From assembly GCA_016840245.1 (NCBI GenBank), contig JAEOST010000101.1:1-8123 (forward strand): a stretch of DNA of 8,123 bases. The letters run 5' to 3'. This document shows, in pieces, positions 1 through 6,184 of the stretch. The DNA comes from Candidatus Thorarchaeota archaeon (GTDB taxonomy: Archaea > Asgardarchaeota > Thorarchaeia > Thorarchaeales > Thorarchaeaceae). Each line of letters starts with the position of its first letter. Positions within the stretch are counted from its first letter, which is position 1. Position numbers and translations under genes: made by a program. The notes beneath the pieces are model-generated. The model saw only the letters and a program-made list of their open reading frames with translations. It was not told the origin of the DNA and did not search any database.

Positions 1-391
1 ATTCAGTTTCGATGTAGGTGTGTATTCAAAGTATCAACATACTCTCAAGATAGTACTCACAACCCCCGAGGGTCTTGTTGATGAGTATGAACGCGACCTT
101 GGTTTTGCAACTATCCGTATTGAGGAAGTAATTAGCCTAGCCTTACTTGCAGGGATTGCCTTCTTTATTCCGATATACCGTTGGCGAAAGGGTCAACCAT
201 TATTGCCTGTAATCATTGTGGATACACTCTTCGTAGCACTGATAGCTGTCCTATTCATAGTCATTGGAGTAAACTCATTCTCAACGGCTATCTGGCACTT
301 CAATCTGTCAAGCATTTGGACACTTGGATCTATACTTGTGTTCACCAATTGGATCATACCAATTTTGATAGGTGAGTCTGAAGCAAGCTGA
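1..391 (+). CDS. C-terminal part of an unrecognised membrane protein (5' truncated by window edge)
   Basis: The reading frame is open to the left edge (first complete codon at position 2, no in-frame stop upstream). The GTG at 20 has no Shine-Dalgarno sequence before it, so this is more likely the tail of a longer gene than a complete small one. The visible part is about 129 residues. It starts with a short polar stretch rich in beta-forming residues (DVGVYSKYQHTLKIVL), which could be the end of an extracellular domain. Three hydrophobic segments follow, at about 122-180, 200-271 and 305-373, separated by a basic loop (YRWRKGQ). The protein ends with a short polar tail, GESEAS. The gene ends 6 bases before the convergent acetyltransferase gene. 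I do not recognise the family and propose no function; the missing N-terminal part would decide it. Confidence 0.6.
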   Translation, partial: FSFDVGVYSKYQHTLKIVLTTPEGLVDEYERDLGFATIRIEEVISLALLAGIAFFIPIYRWRKGQPLLPVIIVDTLFVALIAVLFIVIGVNSFSTAIWHFNLSSIWTLGSILVFTNWIIPILIGESEAS

Positions 392-397
392 GTGTAT

Positions 398-1249
398 TCA
401 AAGCAGCTTAGTCACGGGAATATCCCGAGAGCGTTTAGTTGACCAGTTAGTCAGATCCATGTATGCAGCTTCATGGTCGCTGGGAATTATACTGAACGCC
501 GACTTTGCTCCAATTTTGGATGCTGCTTTTGCAGTTCTAGAGATTATCACATCGATGTAATCTATTCCCTTCTTTGTGGCGTCTGCCACAAATTCTGCTG
601 AACCGTCTTCATTACGGACGGTTGCACCCACTCCAACAAGGACATCATCACGATAAAACTCTAGGAGTCGTCCTGGCTGTGATTTATTGAGAATCAATCT
701 GAGTATTCGAATTAAGGCACCTGGATTCGTATAGTGCGAGAATGTCATTGTCTTCGGTAGTTTTGTGACATCACTTAGAATGACCGTTGAGATTTTCTTT
801 GTCCTCTTTACTGGAATTTCTTTAGGTGGCTTTTCAATTCGTACAAGAGAACCTCTTGCGAAATATTTCACCTTCATCCAGAAATTATACGCCTCTGGAG
901 GTGATGTAACAAATATTCTGGTGACCTTCTTCTGTTTAAGAACGGCCTCTGCTGCCCGAACCAACTTCCTACCATGCCCATGACGTTTCTGATAACGAAC
1001 ATCCACTCCAATGTCTTCAATGACACCAGATTTTCCTGCAACCGGATTTGATTCGACTCTGAAGATTATCTCCCCTATGACTGTCCCCTTTTGTGAGGCG
1101 ACAAGCCACCCCCACTTCTTAAATCCGAGAAGTTTGTGTACCGCCTTTACCTGTTCAACAGTTGTATAGCCATCTGCCCAGTGAGTTCCTTGATAGACGG
1201 TGAGTAAGTCTTTACAGTCCTTCATGACACCTCGACGTATTGTGACCAT
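398..1249 (-). CDS. GNAT-family N-acetyltransferase with a C-terminal extension (possible second, degenerate GNAT half)
   Basis: This predicts a 283-residue cytoplasmic enzyme that would transfer an acetyl group from acetyl-CoA to an unknown amine. The first ~135 residues form a recognisable GNAT fold. They begin MVTIRRG, and motif A is IGVDVRYQKRHGHG (residues 80-93), containing the Q-x-x-G-x-G pyrophosphate-binding loop. The motif B-like end reads AYNFWMKVKYFARG, the usual 'A..FY.K.GF' pattern. Residues ~150-283 are less clear but contain VGVGATV, an alternating helix and AFSIIP, which resemble the second half of another GNAT domain without motif A. The frame can be extended to a GTG at 1327, which overlaps the regulator's stop (GTGA). 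I prefer the ATG at 1249 because the domain starts there and GAGGG lies about 7 bases upstream. The extra 26 residues look unlike protein-domain sequence. It lies downstream of thiR on the same strand and may be co-transcribed. Substrate unknown. Confidence 0.75.
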   Translation of the reverse strand: MVTIRRGVMKDCKDLLTVYQGTHWADGYTTVEQVKAVHKLLGFKKWGWLVASQKGTVIGEIIFRVESNPVAGKSGVIEDIGVDVRYQKRHGHGRKLVRAAEAVLKQKKVTRIFVTSPPEAYNFWMKVKYFARGSLVRIEKPPKEIPVKRTKKISTVILSDVTKLPKTMTFSHYTNPGALIRILRLILNKSQPGRLLEFYRDDVLVGVGATVRNEDGSAEFVADATKKGIDYIDVIISRTAKAASKIGAKSAFSIIPSDHEAAYMDLTNWSTKRSRDIPVTKLL

Positions 1250-1323
1250 GGTTGACCCTCGGGGATTCGACCTCACTATCGGAAAATAATAAGGATATGT
1301 AAGACATCTAATTTGAGGTATTC

Positions 1324-2253
1324 TCACTCATCATTACATAGTTCAACTGCAAGTTCTACCAAGGCAAAAGCTGAGGGGCCAAAGAGATAGAGAATTGGTT
1401 CAACTCCAATACCTCCTGGAACATGAATACCAAAGAAACCTGTTTTGCTTCTCTTCGGGATACTGCCTATTGATTGAATTATATCATTGACCTCAATAGC
1501 TGGAACATTTAACCTAACAATCATACATTTCTTTTCATCAATACCAGTGACTATGTCTTCATTTCCACTGATACATAAACACGCTCTGGTTTTTGTACAT
1601 GTGTTTTTTGCCCATAGTAGCAGTTCGGCAGTATGACGAGAAGCGCCAAATTGAGGACCTAAAAGAGCTCTGGCCCGTCCTTGAATTGTTGTAATCCGCC
1701 CTGGTACTCCTGCTACTTGATTGACACGTTTAGCATCTTCGTCACATGCAACAAGGTTAGCTCGAACTTGGGGTATCAAAGAAGCGAAACATGGACTACG
1801 TTCGATCAACTGAAGTGCAGACTGCATATCACTGAGTATTTCTGCTCTTGTTTGAAATTCCGCATTAGACCCTCCAAGAAGGTCGGTACAAATTTGACAA
1901 TTGACTGCTTTTAGAGAGTATATTTTCTCTTGATGTAGTTGGCAAATTCCCGATCCGATTCGAAGGAGCATACACTCAGAGCAAATAGCCTTCACAAGTT
2001 GGTCGCTTGTTGTCCTCTCATCCACAATCATAGATGCTAATCTGTCAGAAAGAGCTGCTATCTCGCCAAGTGAATCTGATGCATCGGTTTTTTTGTTAAG
2101 ATACTTGCTGACAGCTGCCTGAGTAATCTCAAGGCTCTCTGCAATCTGACTCTGAGCAAGTCCTCGTTCACTTAGATTGAGAGCTAAGTGTGCTCTTAGT
2201 GCAGGAAGGAATTCTCTTTGAACAAGTTCGCAAGGGGGTCGCACTTCATTCAC
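1324..2253 (-). CDS. thiR: ThiR-type transcriptional regulator (HTH + ThiN domain), thiamine-responsive
   Basis: A 309-residue regulator with three parts. Residues ~12-55 are a helix-turn-helix (LAQSQIAESLEITQAAVSKYL, recognition helix ~44-53). Residues 91-122 hold a Cys/His cluster (C91, C94, C104, H107, C119, C122) that could bind a metal. Residues ~140-309 are a ThiN (thiamine-phosphate synthase-like) domain: FASLIPQVRANL, VPGRI (183-187), FGASRH (202-207) and GGIGVEPILYLFG near the C-terminus. In archaea, HTH-ThiN proteins (ThiR) are known repressors of thiamine synthesis and transport genes that sense thiamine phosphates. The gene is divergent from thiBPQ with only 71 bases between them, which strongly supports that role. 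The start is GTG with no Shine-Dalgarno sequence upstream, so the transcript may be leaderless. Residual synthase activity cannot be judged from sequence alone. The effector is inferred from the family. Confidence 0.85.
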   Translation of the reverse strand: MNEVRPPCELVQREFLPALRAHLALNLSERGLAQSQIAESLEITQAAVSKYLNKKTDASDSLGEIAALSDRLASMIVDERTTSDQLVKAICSECMLLRIGSGICQLHQEKIYSLKAVNCQICTDLLGGSNAEFQTRAEILSDMQSALQLIERSPCFASLIPQVRANLVACDEDAKRVNQVAGVPGRITTIQGRARALLGPQFGASRHTAELLLWAKNTCTKTRACLCISGNEDIVTGIDEKKCMIVRLNVPAIEVNDIIQSIGSIPKRSKTGFFGIHVPGGIGVEPILYLFGPSAFALVELAVELCNDE

Positions 2254-2275
2254 CTTGAGGAGACTATATATCGAG

Positions 2276-2286
2276 GTTATTATAAC
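2276..2286. promoter_or_regulatory. Candidate ThiR operator 1, overlapping the presumed thiR TATA box
   Basis: The string GTTAT-T-ATAAC is a perfect 5-base inverted repeat around one central base. On the minus strand it sits 23-33 bases before the thiR GTG, where a leaderless TATA box would be. A regulator bound here would block thiR transcription, implying autorepression. The symmetry is visible in the sequence; ThiR binding is inferred. Confidence 0.4.
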
Positions 2287-2288
2287 TC

Positions 2289-2300
2289 AGTTGTATAACT
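2289..2300. promoter_or_regulatory. Candidate ThiR operator 2, overlapping the presumed thiB TATA box
   Basis: AGTT-GTAT-AACT is an inverted repeat with 4-base arms. It resembles operator 1 (GTTATTATAAC versus GTTGTATAAC, sharing GTT and ATAAC) and starts about 13-14 bases further right. It lies 25-36 bases before the thiB ATG, overlapping the expected TATA box. Two similar sites suggest cooperative or paired binding, but arms this short can arise by chance in AT-rich DNA. Confidence 0.35.
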
Positions 2301-2324
2301 AAGATATAAAGTTGGCTGATTCGG

Positions 2325-3446
2325 ATGGCAGACTATCCAACTCGAAGAAACCCTCGTCTTATACTCGGTGTCATAATAACTACTATCGTCATCTTGGTAG
2401 CTGCAATTGCTGTTGTGAACACGCCTGCAAACGTTACTCTTCGTGTTTACACCTATGACAGTTTCCTTGTCTGGGGTGATGATCCGGATACAATTGACCA
2501 ACGCGTCTTTGGACCCTTCGAGAGAGCACATGGTGTCAATGTAGAGATTGTACGTTTACCAACGGATGCTAGTGGGATTGTATCAAGACTTGCAGCAGAG
2601 TCTAGTAATCCCGTAGCTGATGTTGTTATTGGTATTGATAACATACTTGTACTTGAGGATATCATTGCTACTGTACTGGAACCCTATACTCCTACCAATC
2701 TCTCTCTGATTGATTCTCAACTTGTAAACACACTAGATTCTGAGCATTATGTAGTGCCATTTGACTTCGGGCTTGTGACCCTCATATACTCTAAGAATAC
2801 AATCAATACTACAACACATCCTCAACTAGAGAATCTGACTCTGTCTGCACTTGCAGATCCAGAACTAGCTGGTGTGCTTGTAACTGAGGACCCTCACTTC
2901 AGTAGTCCCGGCCTCTCTTTCTTGTTAGCTGAAATTGCTATGTCCGAGAAGCTATTAGGCCAAGATTGGGATGAATGGTGGATTGATGTCAATGACTACA
3001 TCGATGTCCAACCTGGTTGGAGTGAGGCATGGAGTAAATGGTATGAAGACCCAACAAGGCACTTGATGGTAAGCTATGGAACCGACCCAGCATATTCTTC
3101 TTACATCACTGGCGCTGAACCTGATACTGTAGCGGCACCTTTCTATCACAATGGTGTTGATTATGCTTGGATGCAGGTCGAAGGGATTGGACTTGTCAAG
3201 AATAATCCTAACCCTGACCTCGCTAAGCTCTTCATCGAGTACTGTCTCTCTCCAGCTGTCCAATCATATATCTCACTGAACCAATGGATGTTTCCAGCAA
3301 ATATGGATGTTGAACTCGATCCTGTCTTTGACTACGCCCTGCACCCAGATGATGTAGAACTCCTGAATGATCTTCTTTTAGGTCCTGAAATTAAGGCGAA
3401 CAAGACATCATGGCTGAATCAGTGGGACATTATTCGAACCGGTTAG
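2325..3446 (+). CDS. thiB: Thiamine ABC transporter substrate-binding protein (ThiB/TbpA family), membrane-anchored
   Basis: A 373-residue extracytoplasmic solute receptor that should capture thiamine (or its phosphates) and deliver it to ThiP. Residues 1-11 are basic and 12-31 are a single hydrophobic helix. There is no lipobox cysteine or obvious cleavage site, so the helix may stay as a membrane anchor. The mature part follows the bacterial TbpA pattern closely: VYTYDSF (41-47), ADVVIGIDN (98-106), VPFDFG (144-149), DP-x4-SPG (189-196), GWSEAW (231-236), VSYGTDPAY (249-257), QVEGIG (284-289), SPAVQ then QWMFPAN (309-326), and SWLNQW near the end. These segments line the ligand cleft and hinge in that family. 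Several Asn-X-Ser/Thr sites (N36, N125, N161, N170) could be glycosylated at the archaeal surface. It is the first gene of an operon and ends 14 bases before thiP. Thiamine specificity is well supported by the family match but not proven. Confidence 0.87.
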   Translation: MADYPTRRNPRLILGVIITTIVILVAAIAVVNTPANVTLRVYTYDSFLVWGDDPDTIDQRVFGPFERAHGVNVEIVRLPTDASGIVSRLAAESSNPVADVVIGIDNILVLEDIIATVLEPYTPTNLSLIDSQLVNTLDSEHYVVPFDFGLVTLIYSKNTINTTTHPQLENLTLSALADPELAGVLVTEDPHFSSPGLSFLLAEIAMSEKLLGQDWDEWWIDVNDYIDVQPGWSEAWSKWYEDPTRHLMVSYGTDPAYSSYITGAEPDTVAAPFYHNGVDYAWMQVEGIGLVKNNPNPDLAKLFIEYCLSPAVQSYISLNQWMFPANMDVELDPVFDYALHPDDVELLNDLLLGPEIKANKTSWLNQWDIIRTG

Positions 3447-3460
3447 AAGAGGCATATTCA

Positions 3461-5107
3461 ATGAGGAAGCGACCTCTTGCACTCTATAGTGCCATCTCAA
3501 TCCCTTTTCTAGTGTTGATTGTTTTCCTCATTTATCCAGTCTTGCGTGTCTTGATAGAGGGTCTACTGCTTAATACAGGCTTATCGGTTTCAGAAGTACT
3601 TGAATCTCCAGTAACTCAACGTGCATTTGTATTCAGTCTCTATCAGGCATTCCTAAGTACAATGTTGAGTGTCATCCTAGGTCTCTCAGGAGCTATTCTC
3701 CTTACTCGTTTGCGTTTTAGAGGGAAGACGCTGGTCCGGTCCCTCCTCATTGTTCCTTTTGTACTTCCACCTATTGTCGTGGTTGTTGGATTCATTCGGA
3801 TGTTTGGATCCTTCGGGATAATTGATAGTATTGCTATGGTATTGACAGGAAGCACAGAAACCCTGATTGATTTAGCTTCAGGAATCCCCGGTATTGTTCT
3901 AGCACATGCATTCTACAATGTCCCTTTAGTCATGCTAATGGTTTCTTCATCCCTCGAGAGACTGGATCCAGATATTGAGGAGAGTGCAGAACTTCTTGGA
4001 GCATCATCTCTTCAGAAGTTTCGTAGAATCACACTCCCACACATTCTGCCATCTCTACTTGCTTCATCTCTCTTGACGTTCATCTTCTGCTTTATGTCAT
4101 TCCCGATTGTTCTCACACTGGGTGAGGGCCGCTACAAGACACTTGAAGTTCAGATTTATGATGCTTTCAGATCGTTTGATTTTACAAAAGCAAGCACTGT
4201 TGGGATTCTGCAGGTTCTAGTTACAATGGGATTGGCGTTTGCCTATGTTCGAGCAAATCGCCGACAGAACGTAGGGACAGGACCAACAAGGTCAATCAAG
4301 ACTAAATCATTCAGCCAATTAAATCCCATAACACGCGTTCTGGCAATATTGTATTTCATCATATTATGCACTCTCGTTGTTGGACCTATTGCTTCTATTC
4401 TACAATCTGCAGTCTATGATCCCGTTACCGCTACTTACACTCTGGATGGATTTACAAATCTGCTAAGGATTGGAACTGGAGGTGGATTTGTACCTCTCAT
4501 AAACTCAGTACTCTATGCGATTCTTGCTACGATTCTAGCTGTGATTCTAGGTATCCCCTTAGCGTATTCCAGAAGATCAAAGGGCAAAGTGCTACCAAGC
4601 TTTACTTCTATGCTTGTCCTACTTCCTCTTGGCATTTCATCAATCACTGTTGCATATGGTCTTATGATAGCAATCGCGGTTCCTCTTGGTTTGACAACAA
4701 ATCCTTGGCCTATCATAGTAATTGCACAGACAATCATCGGTCTTCCCTTCAGTGCAAAGTCGATAGAAGTTTCGCTGGACAAGATTGACAATGCGATACT
4801 TGAGAATGCAGATATCCTTGGAGTATCACGAACACAGCGACTGATGTTTGTGGAGTTACCCTTGCTCATGCCCGGCATTATAGTCGGTGCTGTGTTTGCG
4901 TTTGCTATGGCTATAGGGGAGATGTCTGCTACACTGTTTATTGCTCTGCCCCAGAATTTTACCTTAGCAGTGGCGATATATCAGAATCTAATTGTACGCA
5001 AATTTGTGGAGGCTGGAGCGGCCTCTCTTGTTCTGGTAGCTATCTGTATCATTTCATTCTTAATTATAGAACACCTCTCTGAGGAAAGCATTGGAGGCGC
5101 TGTCTAA
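3461..5107 (+). CDS. thiP: Thiamine ABC transporter permease, fused two-half (ThiP)
   Basis: A 548-residue integral membrane protein forming the whole translocation channel from two homologous permease halves, as in bacterial ThiP (about 536 residues). Each half has several hydrophobic helices and a cytoplasmic EAA loop that docks on the ATPase. The first loop is ESAELLG at residues 174-180, ending ITLP. The second is ENADILG at 448-454, ending VELP. A polar basic linker at about 258-285 joins the halves. ThiP-like strings include SLYQAFLSTMLSVILG, HAFYNVPL, FCFMSFPIVLTLGEG and QIYDAF. The frame could start at 3410 inside thiB. I chose the ATG at 3461 because AAGAGG lies 8 bases upstream, the protein then opens with a basic patch before its first helix, and the 51-base overlap with thiB disappears. 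It overlaps the next gene by one base. Confidence 0.87.
   Translation: MRKRPLALYSAISIPFLVLIVFLIYPVLRVLIEGLLLNTGLSVSEVLESPVTQRAFVFSLYQAFLSTMLSVILGLSGAILLTRLRFRGKTLVRSLLIVPFVLPPIVVVVGFIRMFGSFGIIDSIAMVLTGSTETLIDLASGIPGIVLAHAFYNVPLVMLMVSSSLERLDPDIEESAELLGASSLQKFRRITLPHILPSLLASSLLTFIFCFMSFPIVLTLGEGRYKTLEVQIYDAFRSFDFTKASTVGILQVLVTMGLAFAYVRANRRQNVGTGPTRSIKTKSFSQLNPITRVLAILYFIILCTLVVGPIASILQSAVYDPVTATYTLDGFTNLLRIGTGGGFVPLINSVLYAILATILAVILGIPLAYSRRSKGKVLPSFTSMLVLLPLGISSITVAYGLMIAIAVPLGLTTNPWPIIVIAQTIIGLPFSAKSIEVSLDKIDNAILENADILGVSRTQRLMFVELPLLMPGIIVGAVFAFAMAIGEMSATLFIALPQNFTLAVAIYQNLIVRKFVEAGAASLVLVAICIISFLIIEHLSEESIGGAV
5093..5097 (+). promoter_or_regulatory. Shine-Dalgarno sequence of thiQ inside the end of thiP
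   Basis: GGAGG lies 9 bases before the thiQ ATG at 5107 and inside the last thiP codons. The junction is TAATG, with the stop of thiP and the start of thiQ sharing one base, which indicates translational coupling. This strong site contrasts with the apparently leaderless first gene of the operon. Confidence 0.7.
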
Positions 5108-6174
5108 TGGTGAAAGTCATTCTACATGAAATGGAACGTGTCTTTGCTGATGGTACTCGAGTAGGACCTGTAAATCTTGAAGTTCGTGATGGAGAGTTGC
5201 TGACCTTACTTGGAGCTAGTGGATCTGGAAAGACAACCACATTGAGGATGGTAGCTGGATTCATTGAACCAGAACATGGTACGTTAACATTTGATGATGC
5301 TGATGTTACCAACATGCACCCACGCGAACGAGGTATTGGAATGGTCTTTCAGTCAGTAGCACTATTTCCCAACATGACTGTCTTTCAGAATATTGCATTT
5401 GGTCCAGCGATGGATGGATGGAACAGAGAACAAGTCTTAGGCCGTGTTGAAGAACTTGCTGACCTTCTTGACATTCGCAAGTTATTGCATAGACATGTGC
5501 GGGAAATAAGCGGTGGTGAAGCACAAAGAGTAGCTCTTGCACGAGCCCTTGCTAAGGAACCAAGACTACTTCTTTTAGATGAACCCCTCTCAGCGTTAGA
5601 TCCTCATCTTAGAGAGCGCCTACAGTCAGAGATTCGACGTGTTCAGAAGAGCCTAGGAATAACCACGATTTATGTCACTCACAGTCAGGAGGAAGCCTTT
5701 GCAATTTCCGATAGGATTGCAGTTCTGAGTGACGGTGTTGTTCTTCAGGTGGGAACTCCGCATGAGCTTTATTCGAATCCATCCAATGAAATTGTCGCTA
5801 GATTCATTGGTGATGGCAATATCATCCGTGGTCGTGTCATCGAGTCATCTGACGAGAGTCTTCTTGTTGATGTTAATGGCTACTCTTTTTCATTGGCAGG
5901 TGAAGCACAGGTTGGAGCATCAGTTCTATTTTCTGTTAAGCCCGAACAAGTGATTCTAGAACCCGATGTAAAACAGAAACTTGGGATGGGTAAAGTCATT
6001 TCAGTCACACCTAGTGTCGGACTATACAAGGTTGAACTGGTTTTTGCAGAATATCACATTTCATCTATAGTATACGATAAAAAGAAGGCAGAGGTCCTGA
6101 TGCAGAAAGTTAACTCTGAAGTTGGAGTCAGTTTTGCACCAGGATCCGTTGTTGTCCTTCAGATTGACGACTAG
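5107..6174 (+). CDS. thiQ: Thiamine ABC transporter ATP-binding protein with C-terminal TOBE-like domain
   Basis: A 355-residue cytoplasmic ATPase that powers ThiBP import. All nucleotide-binding elements are present: Walker A GASGSGKT (36-43), Q-loop Q82 in VFQSVALFP, signature SGGE (135-138; ISGGEAQ instead of the usual LSGGQ), Walker B LLLLDE (154-159), D-loop SALD (162-165) and switch histidine H192 in YVTHSQEEA. After about residue 232 (FIGDGN) comes a ~120-residue extension with GRV, VNGYSF and SVKPEQV, typical of the TOBE/OB-fold regulatory domain of PotA, FbpC and CysA ATPases. Bacterial ThiQ is about 230 residues and lacks this extension. By sequence alone it could serve another group of importers; its assignment to thiamine rests on coupling to thiP. 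The gene ends 10 bases before the convergent membrane-protein gene. Confidence 0.83.
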   Translation: MVKVILHEMERVFADGTRVGPVNLEVRDGELLTLLGASGSGKTTTLRMVAGFIEPEHGTLTFDDADVTNMHPRERGIGMVFQSVALFPNMTVFQNIAFGPAMDGWNREQVLGRVEELADLLDIRKLLHRHVREISGGEAQRVALARALAKEPRLLLLDEPLSALDPHLRERLQSEIRRVQKSLGITTIYVTHSQEEAFAISDRIAVLSDGVVLQVGTPHELYSNPSNEIVARFIGDGNIIRGRVIESSDESLLVDVNGYSFSLAGEAQVGASVLFSVKPEQVILEPDVKQKLGMGKVISVTPSVGLYKVELVFAEYHISSIVYDKKKAEVLMQKVNSEVGVSFAPGSVVVLQIDD

Positions 6175-6184
6175 CTTCTAGATT

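Larger units (their letters stand above)
2254..2324. promoter_or_regulatory. Divergent thiR / thiBPQ control region
   Basis: This 71-base AT-rich spacer separates two genes read in opposite directions. Neither start has a convincing Shine-Dalgarno sequence (minus side before GTG at 2253; plus side GATTCGG before ATG at 2325), so leaderless transcripts are plausible. For a leaderless archaeal gene the TATA box should lie about 23-30 bases upstream. On the minus strand that falls at about 2276-2283 (ATAATAAC within GTTATAATAAC). On the plus strand it falls at about 2293-2302 (GTATAACTAA). A second TATA-like string, ATATAAA, lies at 2304-2310 but is too close to the thiB start for a leaderless transcript. 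Each expected TATA position overlaps one of the two palindromes listed separately. Promoter positions are inferred, not measured. Confidence 0.55.

Noticed and set aside
1250..1327. Upstream GTG start for the acetyltransferase overlapping the thiR stop.
   Set aside because: The extra 26 residues do not belong to the GNAT fold, and the ATG at 1249 has a better ribosome site; the overlap remains a possible alternative.
2254..2324. A TPP riboswitch upstream of thiB.
   Set aside because: The 71-base spacer is too short and lacks the conserved CUGAGA and ACCUGA-type elements; a protein regulator is encoded alongside instead.
2280..2531. Minus-strand frame crossing the divergent control region and the start of thiB.
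   Set aside because: It would be antisense to thiB and cover the shared promoters; its composition is not protein-like and no domain is seen.
4513..4878. Open frame of 121 residues on the minus strand inside thiP.
   Set aside because: It lies wholly within a well-supported permease gene and has no recognisable domain or ribosome site.
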